Notes: generated by a model not told the origin, from the sequence alone. A stretch of DNA of 33,640 bases from an uncultured Phocaeicola sp. (GCA_944320815.1 CALUIZ010000033.1:1-33640), one strand, 5' to 3'. Counted from the first letter of the stretch, positions 23,535 to 31,412 are shown. Made by a program: numbers and translations.

Positions 23535-24386
23535 TTAAATGTGAGTATCTTCAAAATGGTATCGTGCCAGTTCGCCGATAGGGCTTTTCACGAACCGCAT
23601 GACCGTGAATCCGGATGCGGAGGCACTTTCCCGGATTTCTTCCTGAAAATGCCAGGCTATAGAACCAACAAACGAAACTGGCCATTTGTTTCCGTAAAGA
23701 TACACATTCCGTCGGAAAAAATCATCAAAACATGCTACAAGAAAACGGTGTACTTCCGGATTGCTCCTGTGCTTGTGGATATAAGGCGAGAATCCCGCAA
23801 GAAAACGGTTGGCCTGTGGCATCCGGTAAATGTGATCCAGCAGCAGGGAAGGAGTGAGGTTGTATTCTTTCAGGAGCCCTTCCAGAAGGTCGTTCGGAAG
23901 CTGTCTTTTCATGCAGTCGCTGACAAAGCGTTTTCCCAGATATGCCCCGCTTCCTTCGTCTCCGAGGATATAGCCTAGCGGCGGTATGTGGTCTACAATT
24001 TCATTTCCGTCATAGAGGCATGAGTTTGAGCCTGTTCCAAGGATACATGCGACACCTTTTCCGTGTCCGCACAATGCTCTGGCTGCTCCAAGCAAGTCGC
24101 TTTCCACTTCAATCCTCTTGCAGTCGGGAAACACTTCCTGCAAACACCCTGCTACGTTTACGGCTTTTTCGGGCGTGCAGCCGGCACCATAGAAATGGAT
24201 GCGCGAGAGGTTGTCCGCCGGAAAAGGGAGCTGCGGAAGCAACTGTTTCGCAAGGATTCTCCGGATGTCGTTTTCTGTCTGGTGGAACGGGTTGATGCCA
24301 TCTGTATGCACAAACTGGAGGTCCGCAAGTTTTCTGCCGAATCCCCAGTCTGTCTTTGTGGCGCCGCTGTCTGCTATCAGAATCAT
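23535..24386 (-). CDS. BadF/BadG-type ATPase, N-acetylglucosamine-kinase-like
   Basis: I chose the start at 24386 (MILIADSGATKTDWGF) because the fold begins there and an earlier in-frame ATG would overlap slyD. The 283-residue protein belongs to the sugar-kinase/actin-fold superfamily. It has a phosphate-1 loop ADSGATKTDW, a phosphate-2 loop CILGTGSNSCLYDG (about residues 115-128), and IPPLGYILGDEGSGAYLGKR, a stretch typical of N-acetylglucosamine kinases in Bacteroidota. It probably phosphorylates an amino sugar during cell-wall recycling or glycan use; the substrate is not proven by sequence. It starts 17 bases after the slyD stop. Confidence 0.88.
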   Translation of the reverse strand: MILIADSGATKTDWGFGRKLADLQFVHTDGINPFHQTENDIRRILAKQLLPQLPFPADNLSRIHFYGAGCTPEKAVNVAGCLQEVFPDCKRIEVESDLLGAARALCGHGKGVACILGTGSNSCLYDGNEIVDHIPPLGYILGDEGSGAYLGKRFVSDCMKRQLPNDLLEGLLKEYNLTPSLLLDHIYRMPQANRFLAGFSPYIHKHRSNPEVHRFLVACFDDFFRRNVYLYGNKWPVSFVGSIAWHFQEEIRESASASGFTVMRFVKSPIGELARYHFEDTHI

Positions 24387-24403
24387 GACAGAAGCGTTGG
24401 TTG

Positions 24404-25012
24404 TCAATGGCAGTGGCCGCATCCGCCGCTTCCGCAGCATCCGTCATTGCCTTCATGTCCTTCACCGCCGCATTCGTGGTCGCCGCATCCTCCGCCGCAA
24501 CCTTCACATCCTCCGCCACAGCCTCCGCTCATGGCATTGATGAGCTGTTCCATTTCCTTGTTGGTCGCGTCGCGCATTTCGATGACGGTGCCCTCGAAGA
24601 TGAGGTCTTTTCCTGCGTGGGGGTGGTTCAGGTCAATCACTACCTTGTCGTCTGTGATTTCTCCCACATTCGCATAGAACTGGTGTCCTTCGCCATCGTT
24701 CATCATAATGATGTTCCCTTCAAAGATGTTGTCACTGTCGAATTCTCCGTTCGGCTTGCAGAATACGGATTTGGGCAGTTGTCTTACGTTGTCTTCGTCG
24801 CGTTCTCCATATGCCTCTGCGCACGGGATGGTGAAGTTGAACGGGTCTCCTTTTTCCAGAGCGAGGATTTCCTTTTCAAACCGGTCGAGCGTATATCCCA
24901 GGCCGGAAATGAACTGGAAAGGGTGTTCGGCCGGAGCCTCTTCGAGCAATTCTTTCTCTCCGTCAGTGATGGCATAGAGTCTGTATGCCACGGTGATGTA
25001 TTTATTTTCCAT
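24404..25012 (-). CDS. slyD: SlyD-like FKBP peptidyl-prolyl isomerase with metal-binding tail
   Basis: This 202-residue cytoplasmic prolyl isomerase and chaperone has the FKBP part (about 1-70 and 120-150) split by the insert-in-flap chaperone domain, as in SlyD: PFQFISGLGYTLDRFEKEILALEKGDPFNF, then AYGERDEDNVRQLPKSVF, then DLNHPHAGKDLIFEGTV. The last 42 residues hold 9 Cys and 4 His among Gly (CGGGCEGCGGGCGDHECGG and onward), a nickel/zinc-type binding tail as in enterobacterial SlyD, where it supplies nickel to hydrogenase maturation. Whether that applies here is inference. It is the first gene of a three-gene unit with its own -7 box. Confidence 0.94.
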   Translation of the reverse strand: MENKYITVAYRLYAITDGEKELLEEAPAEHPFQFISGLGYTLDRFEKEILALEKGDPFNFTIPCAEAYGERDEDNVRQLPKSVFCKPNGEFDSDNIFEGNIIMMNDGEGHQFYANVGEITDDKVVIDLNHPHAGKDLIFEGTVIEMRDATNKEMEQLINAMSGGCGGGCEGCGGGCGDHECGGEGHEGNDGCCGSGGCGHCH

Positions 25013-25039
25013 GAATATGAATTAAAAGTGTTATGTCTG

Positions 25040-25047
25040 CAAAGATA
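25040..25047 (-). promoter_or_regulatory. -7 box of the slyD promoter
   Basis: The minus strand reads TATCTTTG (TAnnTTTG) 28 bases before the slyD start. Confidence 0.65.
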
Positions 25048-25064
25048 CTAATTTTGACGAAAAA

Positions 25065-25092
25065 AGGCTGTCTCATTGAGAATGGACAGCCT
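25065..25092 (-). terminator. Terminator of the rplU-rpmA operon
   Basis: AGGCTGTC pairs with GACAGCCT (8 bp, 12-base loop). On the minus strand the stem is followed by TTTTTCG. It lies 24 bases after the rpmA stop. Confidence 0.88.
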
Positions 25093-25116
25093 CTTTGATT
25101 TTTCTTTCCGAAACGG

Positions 25117-25383
25117 TTATGCTTCAGCCTCGAAAGGAATCACAGAAACGTAGCTTCTGGAGTTGCGGCTTTTCTTGAAGCTTACTGTGCCGTCAACCAG
25201 TGCATAGAGAGTATGGTCTTTGCCCATACCTACGTTGTTGCCCGGATTGTGGACTGTTCCTCTCTGGCGGACGATGATGTTACCGGCCTTGCAGGCTGCA
25301 CCGCCGAATATCTTTACGCCTAATCTTTTGCTTTCTGATTCACGGCCGTTCTTAGAACTACCTACACCTTTTTTATGTGCCAT
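25117..25383 (-). CDS. rpmA: 50S ribosomal protein L27
   Basis: This 88-residue protein of the large ribosomal subunit sits near the peptidyl-transferase centre. It begins [24 protein letters not shown] and contains the L27 core [29 protein letters not shown]. It has the short N-terminus without the Firmicutes-type cleaved extension. It follows rplU by 22 bases and ends before a strong terminator. Confidence 0.98.
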   Translation of the reverse strand: MAHKKGVGSSKNGRESESKRLGVKIFGGAACKAGNIIVRQRGTVHNPGNNVGMGKDHTLYALVDGTVSFKKSRNSRSYVSVIPFEAEA

Positions 25384-25405
25384 TTCTTCTACGTTTTTTT
25401 AATGA

Positions 25406-25723
25406 TTAAGCAATAACTTGTTTGATTCTCACTTCAGTAAACTGCTGGCGATGGCCGTTCAGTTTTCTGTAACCTTTTCTTCTCTTCTTGTGGAATACCA
25501 GCACTTTCTTTCCCTTTACGAGCGGAGAAATCACTTCGCAAACCACTTTCGCTCCTTCTACGGTAGGAGCACCTACTGTTACCGTACCGTTGTTGTCAAC
25601 CAACAAAACTTTGTCAAATTCAACAGTTGCACCGCCTTCGGCATTCTGGATGTGGTCTACAAACATTTTCTTGCCTTCTTCGATTTTGAACTGTCGACCG
25701 TTAATTTCTGCAATTACGTACAT
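25406..25723 (-). CDS. rplU: 50S ribosomal protein L21
   Basis: The start at 25723 ([19 protein letters not shown]) is chosen over an in-frame upstream ATG because L21 proteins begin at this point and the extra 24 residues resemble no family member. The 105-residue protein has the full L21 fold, ending in [25 protein letters not shown], the rRNA-contacting region. It forms a conserved operon with rpmA. The promoter -7 box lies 88 bases upstream. Confidence 0.97.
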   Translation of the reverse strand: MYVIAEINGRQFKIEEGKKMFVDHIQNAEGGATVEFDKVLLVDNNGTVTVGAPTVEGAKVVCEVISPLVKGKKVLVFHKKRRKGYRKLNGHRQQFTEVRIKQVIA

Positions 25724-25810
25724 TTTATTTAAACATTTAAACGGGTTTTCTCCGCAAGGCGAACCGTTCTTTCCGGTTGCTTTGTCTGCCTCCACGGACT
25801 AAATCGGGCG

Positions 25811-25818
25811 CAAAGATA
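25811..25818 (-). promoter_or_regulatory. -7 box of the rplU-rpmA promoter
   Basis: The minus strand reads TATCTTTG (TAnnTTTG), giving a 5' untranslated region of roughly 80 bases before rplU. Confidence 0.65.
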
Positions 25819-25935
25819 TGAATTTTATCTGATTTGGCAAAAAGTTTTTGTGGAAAATTTGACGGAGGCAGAGTCAACGGCAGAGTGGGCAGGGTCTCGG
25901 CAGCTTCCATGTTTCCATTTATGTCTGCTATGCCG

Positions 25936-26949
25936 TCAATGATTATTTCCCCATTTCAACGCCCTGAATCTGTCCTGCAACTCCTGCAACCGTTCCAGAA
26001 TCTCATCAAACGAGGGCGCATCAGCATAAATGAAGCCGATTTGCATCTGCTTATAGTCGTCCTGCAAAATATCTTCGATGCTTTCAGAAGGGAGGAACGA
26101 TATAGTGTGTGGAAGATGGGTTGTATAATCCAGTCCACTCCATGCCGTGAACTTTTTGCGATGCGCCACTATGTCCTCGTATAGTTGTACATTCTGCATC
26201 GCTTCCATTGCAAACGGTTTGTCCATCATCTTAACAATATCATACATGTGCCGTGTGATACGTTCAATATGCGTACAGCCATTTGGACGGTTGAACTCCT
26301 CATGCAAAAGAAAAACCTTTTCCAAGAATGTCCGTCCGGGAATTACGGTGGGGACTGTAAATGTCGGCAATGAAAACTCTTCATCCGGATAGGCATCTTC
26401 TATCATGGAACGCATTTCTACCTTCTCGGACGGTTCCATGAGTGACCGGCAGCTTATTTCAACTTTGACTCGCTCCGGTATATAGTGTATTTTCGTTTGC
26501 AGCATCGAATCATACTCGACAAATAGGACAACAGGGTCAAGGTCGCTGACAGATGTTTTCGGAACTATAACCTTACAGCATTCTAATAAACCAAATTCTT
26601 TTAATCTGCTTTCAATGTCGAGTGCAAAAGTGCTATCTATGAATTTTTTGGATTCTTTTCGTAATTTAGTCCGTTGGTTTTTAGTCGCAATGTCTGTGAA
26701 ACCAAGATATTGGGGATCTATTGCAAGGTCAATATCTTCTGAAAACTGTTCTATTAACCCCCAGCCTTTGCTAAGGCTTGTTCCTCCTTTGAATACAAAA
26801 GCTGTAGCATATGGCAAAGAAAATATGGCACGTAATACCATACTGACCCAATAGTCCTTCTCTACGGCATTGTCCACAATACCTTTATTTTCGGCAACAT
26901 TAGCCAGAATAGTAAGTTGCTCTTCTTTTGTTAGTTTAGTCCAAATCAT
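25936..26949 (-). CDS. AbiEii/AbiGii-type nucleotidyltransferase toxin
   Basis: I prefer the start at 26949 (MIWTKLTKEEQ), which overlaps the antitoxin-like gene's stop in an ATGA, over an ATG 8 codons upstream. The 337-residue protein is a minimal-nucleotidyltransferase toxin of the AbiEii family, the toxin half of type IV toxin-antitoxin systems that abort phage infection. It has the family start DNAVEKDYWVSMVLRAIF and the catalytic block FVFKGGTSLSKGWGLIEQFSEDIDLAI, with the GG(T)S motif and the DxD metal-binding pair, then KVEISCRSLMEP. Related toxins transfer nucleotides to tRNA; the target here is unknown. It is AT-rich compared with the ribosomal genes beside it. Its partner lies immediately upstream. 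Confidence 0.92.
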   Translation of the reverse strand: MIWTKLTKEEQLTILANVAENKGIVDNAVEKDYWVSMVLRAIFSLPYATAFVFKGGTSLSKGWGLIEQFSEDIDLAIDPQYLGFTDIATKNQRTKLRKESKKFIDSTFALDIESRLKEFGLLECCKVIVPKTSVSDLDPVVLFVEYDSMLQTKIHYIPERVKVEISCRSLMEPSEKVEMRSMIEDAYPDEEFSLPTFTVPTVIPGRTFLEKVFLLHEEFNRPNGCTHIERITRHMYDIVKMMDKPFAMEAMQNVQLYEDIVAHRKKFTAWSGLDYTTHLPHTISFLPSESIEDILQDDYKQMQIGFIYADAPSFDEILERLQELQDRFRALKWGNNH

Positions 26950-27542
26950 AATGCTAGTCTTTTTTTTATCCATTGCGGAGCAATACTGTAATCGTATTTG
27001 ATTTCATCAGGATTGCCGTATCTTTCAATGACTTGTTTTATGATAGCAACCTGTTCATCAGTCACGCCATCTTTCCCTAATTCCTTCATGGCGGCAACTA
27101 TCAGTGGAAACAAATCTGTCTTATAGGCAAAATTGCGAGGAGCGCTACGCTTAAATATGATTTTACGGTTCCCGATAGTAAGTTCCCGTGCCGTGGCATC
27201 TGTCAAATAAACTGCATTCATTGTAACTTGCGTGGAAAGCCCCAATTTGTTCAAGGCTGTTAATCCACAAGGAATAATGCGAGCTTTATCTTTTTCTGCA
27301 ATAGCATATGCTATATCTTCTATAGATGGGCGAAGCACGCCGAATTTATTCCGTAATGGATATAAATATAGGCCTTGAGAGAGACGAATGAGCACACCCT
27401 CCTTCTCCAGTCGGGAAAGTGCACGAGTAACTAGCCCGTCATTATTCAGATGGGCAAAGTCGCTTACCATATAAATCTTATTAGGGCCGTTTTTATCAAT
27501 TATGTTTCGTATCTCTTTTGTTAGTATCATCTTCATATTCAT
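26946..27542 (-). CDS. AbiEi-like antitoxin (DUF6088 family)
   Basis: This 198-residue protein has an N-terminal winged-helix domain (about 8-60: RNIIDKNGPNKIYMVSDFAHLNNDGLVTRALSRLEKEGVLIRLSQGLYLYP), typical of AbiEi/DUF6088 antitoxins that repress their own promoter. A C-terminal domain (about 70-198) contains IEDIAYAIAEKDKARIIPCGLTALNKLGLSTQ. It overlaps the AbiEii-type toxin gene by 4 bases, the normal antitoxin-toxin arrangement. The start could also be at the Met two codons further on. Type IV antitoxins counteract the toxin without binding it directly; here that rests on family knowledge. Confidence 0.9.
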   Translation of the reverse strand: MNMKMILTKEIRNIIDKNGPNKIYMVSDFAHLNNDGLVTRALSRLEKEGVLIRLSQGLYLYPLRNKFGVLRPSIEDIAYAIAEKDKARIIPCGLTALNKLGLSTQVTMNAVYLTDATARELTIGNRKIIFKRSAPRNFAYKTDLFPLIVAAMKELGKDGVTDEQVAIIKQVIERYGNPDEIKYDYSIAPQWIKKRLAL

Positions 27543-27556
27543 TATGATTAATGGTG

Positions 27557-27564
27557 TAAAGATA
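27557..27564 (-). promoter_or_regulatory. Probable -7 box of the AbiE-like operon
   Basis: The minus strand reads TATCTTTA, one base from TAnnTTTG, 15 bases before the antitoxin start. A perfect 7-bp inverted repeat lies just upstream of the expected -33 region. Confidence 0.5.
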
Positions 27565-27593
27565 CATTTTTCCTCTTGATATGATGATAAAAA

Positions 27594-27622
27594 TGTCCGA
27601 AATTCTTAAAGAAAATCGGACA
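27594..27622 (-). terminator. Inverted repeat: helicase-gene terminator or AbiEi operator
   Basis: TGTCCGA (27594-27600) and TCGGACA (27616-27622) form a perfect 7-bp repeat with a 15-base spacer. On the minus strand it is followed by TTTTTATC, so it can terminate the helicase gene about 98 bases after its stop. It also sits directly upstream of the antitoxin promoter, where an AbiEi-type repressor would be expected to bind. Confidence 0.6.
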
Positions 27623-27719
27623 TCTCGAAATGTTGCGTTTTTTCTGTCAAGCAACTCTTGTTATGCGAAAGTAGTGCAATTTATCGAATGAAAAGCAATG
27701 AAAAGCATAATGGGCATTT

Positions 27720-30338
27720 TTATTGTTGCTTACCTTCTAATTTTCCTATTCGCATTACAATAGAAGTTTGACTTCTTCCCATTTTCTCTGCGATGTACTT
27801 TATACTCTTTCCTTCCTGATAAAGGGTGAGTAGGTATTTGTCAGCACTGCGTGTCCATTTCTTATTGGCATTGGGGTGTTTGGCATAACTTTCTTCCGTA
27901 ATCTTTTCGGGGTGCAAGAACTCGTCAACAAAAACGGATGGAAAGCGTCTGTCGTAAAGTACATATGTCTTTATTTTCGCTCTGGTAATAGCCACATAAA
28001 ACAACCTACGTTCTTCACCATACGGATATTGGTCGCTTTTAGTCAGGACATAATCAAGTACAGGGTCATCACTTACCATTGAAGGGAATCCATAGGTATC
28101 TTTGTTGCATTGAAGTATTATTACATAATCCGCTTCAAGACCTTTGGATTTATGGACAGTCAAGAATTCAATTTTTCTGCCTTCAATGAAGTAGTAAAAG
28201 CGATTGCCCTCTTTCGCTGATTTGTACAGAAACGATAAGTAATAGTCATCAAAGGAATACCGCCCTAATAAAAAGATAGATTTATCTGCAGGAATAGACG
28301 CTACCAATTGTCTTATAGCATTACAATAGTCACGCCGTTCATAAGCACAGAATTGTAATTCGGTTTTGGTTTGTGGATTGAATGGGTGTATATCCTTTTT
28401 TAACTGTGCCTTGTTCCGCTGGATGAATTGCGATGACAGGCTGACCAAAGGCTCTCCAAAACGGTATGTCGTTTCGATTCTATTGATTTCTGTAGAACCG
28501 AAATAATCTGAGAATTGATTGAAAAGAGCCATGTCACTTCCTGAAAAGCGGTATATGGATTGCCAATCATCGCCCACGCAATACAATTTTGCAGGAGGAT
28601 TGCCTTCTCGGAGTACTTTAAGGAAATTGTAGCGGTCAACTGATATATCTTGGAACTCGTCAACGATGATATACTCATACTTTACAGGATGAGAGGAACG
28701 GCATATTTCCGTGGCTTGCAGAATAGCATCGGTAAAGTCTATCTGATTGCTGTTTTTCAATTCTTCAATATACCGTTCATAAACAGGCTGAAATATATTC
28801 TTAATAATGAATAGGCTGCGCTCGTCTCCAACATTTTTAGCCTGTTTCAAAACCTCTTTTATAGATTTGCAGCTTGACTTAATCAATGTCACAAATGTCA
28901 CAACAAGCCGAATGAAAGCCTTTTCCTGTTTGCTGTTTGGAGGGAGAACTATATCATATAACTCGGCATCTGTTTTTTCTTGAACGGGAACACCTGCTTT
29001 TTCCAATGAAGCTTTTAATGTATGCCGAATATCTGAATAACGGAAATCAGCACTCGAAGTTGTCAGCAATATAGTCCCAAACTTTTCATGGGCTGCTTTT
29101 TTCCATATTATTCCATCATTGTATTTTTTGTTTGCTTCTTCATAAGTAATGCCTTTGTCTTTTGCAAACCATGTGGGAACAAGCCCATGTTCGTCCACAC
29201 CAAAATGCTCTAGATAAATACGTTTTGTTTTGCCATCCTGCTCAAAATAAATGGAAAAATCTGGTCTGTATTGTGAGTGCATTTCATCTGCCAGTGGATG
29301 CTCATAAGGCTCTTCATATCTGAATTTCACGCCCAAAGAAGATAATGCAAAACATATTTTCTGCTCCTGCTCACTCCGAACATAAATGGTTTTCCCGTCC
29401 ATGTCGGGGAATTGGGCTTTCAAACGTACTTCTTTCAATTCGGAGAGTTGTTGTCTGCGTTCATTCTTACGATGTTCCCAATCGGTTTCTTGCGCTTGAT
29501 AGTCAACAAAGTATTCTACGATACTCTTTTTGAAATCTTCATCTTCCAATAGCTTATGATAGATTTTTACAAACAGTGCGTCTGTATTATCGCAGATGGA
29601 AGGCTTTTGTCCTGTCGCTTTCCCGATGATGTCAATGGCAAGTTTATGAAAAGTGTATCCTCTTAGTCCTGCAATATCCATCCTTTCCGTCAATTCGGCA
29701 GCTGCCTTGTTTGTATAGCTGATAAGAAGAATGTTTTGAGGATTGATGTGTTTAATGTCTATCAGATACCTTACCTTTCCTACGATGGATGATGTTTTTC
29801 CACTTCCTGCACTGCTAACCACCAAACAATTATCTTCCTCAGATACGATTGAACGCCTTTGCTGCTTGTCTAATGGGTATTTAAGGCAATGGTCAAAAAA
29901 ATCTTTGTGGGTGGCAAGAGTGTCCTGGATAGCCTGCTCATTATGTCTTTTGGCAAGAGAGTGGATGTTCTCAAAATCACGGGTAAATTTTGAAATTGTC
30001 TCGGACGGTTCTATATGGAATGCTTCAAGACTTTTCAGCAAGGAATTGACTTCATGGAAGAACTCTGCATAGTATTTCGTAAAATGTTCTTCTTCCGAAG
30101 AGGATATTATCTGCCCATTAAAACTGTTCTTTAAATCAGTTTCAATATCAATGAAGAGATTTTTATTGCTTTGCTTTAATTCTTTTTCTCTGCTTTCTTG
30201 TATATCCTTATAAGGAGTAATGGTTGCAATTCGCTCTGACAGTTCTTTTGACTTGTTTTTTAAGCGTATTCGTACTATAACTATTACAACAAGTGAAATA
30301 GCAATAATACAAACAATCAAAATGAACAATAGTTGCAT
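27720..30338 (-). CDS. Membrane-anchored UvrD/HelD-like helicase with internal nuclease-like segment and C-terminal HTH
   Basis: This 872-residue protein has one N-terminal transmembrane helix (about 2-23) followed by basic residues and a helical region (about 30-150). The SF1A helicase core follows: Walker A SSAGSGKT (175-182), motif Ia ISYTNKAAAELTERM, Walker B VDEFQD (559-564), motif III GDDWQSIYRFSG (589-600), motif IV TTYRF, motif V FLTVHKSKGLEADYVI (725-740) and motif VI EERRLFYVAITRAK (775-788). These match helicase IV (HelD) closely. Between the first motifs an insert (about 315-450) carries YRPDF (357-361) and YLEHFG (375-380), a PD-(D/E)XK-like nuclease pattern, then a possible Lys-rich stretch. 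Residues about 826-868 (KKWTRSADKYLLTLYQEGKSIKYIAEKMGRSQTSI) form a helix-turn-helix. It probably unwinds and perhaps cuts DNA at the membrane. A defence role is inferred from the AbiE-type neighbour. Confidence 0.87.
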   Translation of the reverse strand: MQLLFILIVCIIAISLVVIVIVRIRLKNKSKELSERIATITPYKDIQESREKELKQSNKNLFIDIETDLKNSFNGQIISSSEEEHFTKYYAEFFHEVNSLLKSLEAFHIEPSETISKFTRDFENIHSLAKRHNEQAIQDTLATHKDFFDHCLKYPLDKQQRRSIVSEEDNCLVVSSAGSGKTSSIVGKVRYLIDIKHINPQNILLISYTNKAAAELTERMDIAGLRGYTFHKLAIDIIGKATGQKPSICDNTDALFVKIYHKLLEDEDFKKSIVEYFVDYQAQETDWEHRKNERRQQLSELKEVRLKAQFPDMDGKTIYVRSEQEQKICFALSSLGVKFRYEEPYEHPLADEMHSQYRPDFSIYFEQDGKTKRIYLEHFGVDEHGLVPTWFAKDKGITYEEANKKYNDGIIWKKAAHEKFGTILLTTSSADFRYSDIRHTLKASLEKAGVPVQEKTDAELYDIVLPPNSKQEKAFIRLVVTFVTLIKSSCKSIKEVLKQAKNVGDERSLFIIKNIFQPVYERYIEELKNSNQIDFTDAILQATEICRSSHPVKYEYIIVDEFQDISVDRYNFLKVLREGNPPAKLYCVGDDWQSIYRFSGSDMALFNQFSDYFGSTEINRIETTYRFGEPLVSLSSQFIQRNKAQLKKDIHPFNPQTKTELQFCAYERRDYCNAIRQLVASIPADKSIFLLGRYSFDDYYLSFLYKSAKEGNRFYYFIEGRKIEFLTVHKSKGLEADYVIILQCNKDTYGFPSMVSDDPVLDYVLTKSDQYPYGEERRLFYVAITRAKIKTYVLYDRRFPSVFVDEFLHPEKITEESYAKHPNANKKWTRSADKYLLTLYQEGKSIKYIAEKMGRSQTSIVMRIGKLEGKQQ

Positions 30339-30425
30339 ATAAAGATTATTGTTGATAGTATTAGTATATCACGAATATATTTTAATTTTTATGGCTATTA
30401 AAAAATAAAATACAGATAGCACTTA

Positions 30426-30433
30426 TAAAGATA
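30426..30433 (-). promoter_or_regulatory. Possible -7 box of the helicase gene
   Basis: The minus strand reads TATCTTTA, one base from TAnnTTTG, 87 bases before the helicase start and just after the lipoprotein's stop. If used, the helicase is transcribed apart from the lipoprotein. Confidence 0.35.
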
Positions 30434-30437
30434 AATA

Positions 30438-31142
30438 TCAATAACCTAAAACTTCATTAAATACAATGTCTAATAAAGACATGTTTTCTTTAAAATAGTC
30501 TATTATATCTTCATCAGAAGTTGCTTCATCTACAGCTTTCAAAGTATTCGCAAACTCCTCGAATTTTTCAGTTTCATAACCGACACAATTTGTAAACTCT
30601 TTATCGCAAAAGAAAATCATATCTCTCGGAATGGCCATTGAACCTTTGATATTAAGGCTCCTAAATCTATGATTTACTGCCCACCCGGTAAATTCCCCTT
30701 TGTGATATTTGGCAGCATATTCTTTTAGAGAAGCAAGTTCTCCTGAAAGTTTCTTGGTGTATTTATCAAAATCTGATTTGGCTTCCTCTCTTTCTTTTTT
30801 TGCCCGTGCATATTCTCCACGAGAGTATCGAGAAGAATAACCATCAGGAGCATAAATATTCATAGAAGATTCAGCAGATTCAATTTTTTCTTTTGCATCA
30901 TTTATTTTAAATGTCAAACTTTTGATTTTATCGCTGATTTCCATAATATGTTCAATAGTAGTTATATCTACGAATATGCTATCAACTTCTGTTGATATTG
31001 GCTCATAAGAATTTGGGTGATAGAGATAATCTTTGAGCGTCTCTTTAACCAATTTTTCTGCTTTTTCCTCATTGGAGGGTGTGCAAGAAGCCATAATTAA
31101 TGCAACTGCGAAGAGTGGTAAGGTTACAATAGCTTTCTTCAT
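30438..31142 (-). CDS. Coiled-coil lipoprotein of unknown function
   Basis: I do not recognise this 234-residue protein. It has a lipoprotein signal peptide with lipobox IMASC (Cys20) followed by TPSNEEKAEK. Residues about 65-150 are highly charged and helical, probably a coiled coil (KIKSLTFKINDAKEKIESAESS and ARAKKEREEAKSDFDKYTKKLSGELASLKEYA), broken by YAPDGYSSRYSRGEY. The C-terminal 80 residues (GWAVNHRFRSLNIKGSMAIPRDMIFFCDKEFTNCVGYE) look beta-rich, with Cys residues in FFCDKEFTNC that could pair. It is AT-rich like the helicase gene, which begins 99 bases downstream on the same strand. A joint function is possible but unproven. Confidence 0.8.
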   Translation of the reverse strand: MKKAIVTLPLFAVALIMASCTPSNEEKAEKLVKETLKDYLYHPNSYEPISTEVDSIFVDITTIEHIMEISDKIKSLTFKINDAKEKIESAESSMNIYAPDGYSSRYSRGEYARAKKEREEAKSDFDKYTKKLSGELASLKEYAAKYHKGEFTGWAVNHRFRSLNIKGSMAIPRDMIFFCDKEFTNCVGYETEKFEEFANTLKAVDEATSDEDIIDYFKENMSLLDIVFNEVLGY

Positions 31143-31178
31143 AAATTTACTCTATTTAGTAATTAGTACTATCCAAAA

Positions 31179-31191
31179 CCACGAAGCGTGG
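31179..31191. repeat. Short hairpin upstream of the lipoprotein gene
   Basis: CCACG-AAG-CGTGG is a perfect 5-bp palindrome with a 3-base loop; on the minus strand it is followed by TTTTGG. Function unknown. It could be a weak terminator or part of a recombination site. Confidence 0.35.
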
Positions 31192-31207
31192 AACTGCAAT
31201 ATATGAT

Positions 31208-31372
31208 ATTCGGGAAGTCGGATACAGCCAGAAATGAAAAAAAGAGCTAAACAAGTGCAAATATAATCATTGATTTTCTGTGATTTATGTGGTATCAGAT
31301 TCGGGAACGACTTTTTAATTTGTCTTAATCCATTGCAAGTTTCTTCGGGATATATGGGAACATTTACGGGAA
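31208..31372. repeat. Cluster of GGGA repeats upstream of the integrase genes
   Basis: ATTCGGGAA occurs exactly twice (31208-31216 and 31299-31307). Then TTCGGGA (31344-31350), TGGGAA (31355-31360) and CGGGAA (31367-31372) follow at about one-turn intervals. They are all on the plus strand and could be binding sites for the recombinases encoded just downstream. Confidence 0.4.
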
Positions 31373-31379
31373 TTTATTA

Positions 31380-31387
31380 TACCTTTG
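31380..31387 (+). promoter_or_regulatory. -7 box of the integrase operon
   Basis: TACCTTTG is an exact TAnnTTTG match 25 bases before the first integrase start. It is followed by GCCG. The rest of 31143-31379 shows no gene. Confidence 0.65.
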
Positions 31388-31412
31388 CCGCATAACCGAA
31401 AAAGCAACGCAG

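Noticed and set aside
25785..25872. TCTGCCTCC / GGAGGCAGA inverted repeat around the rplU promoter as an attachment site
   Set aside because: The 9-base arms are 70 bases apart with no further matching sequence and no link to a recombinase, so chance is likely.
25819..25935. tRNA gene as integration target at the left border of the accessory region
   Set aside because: No cloverleaf-like sequence is visible in this stretch.
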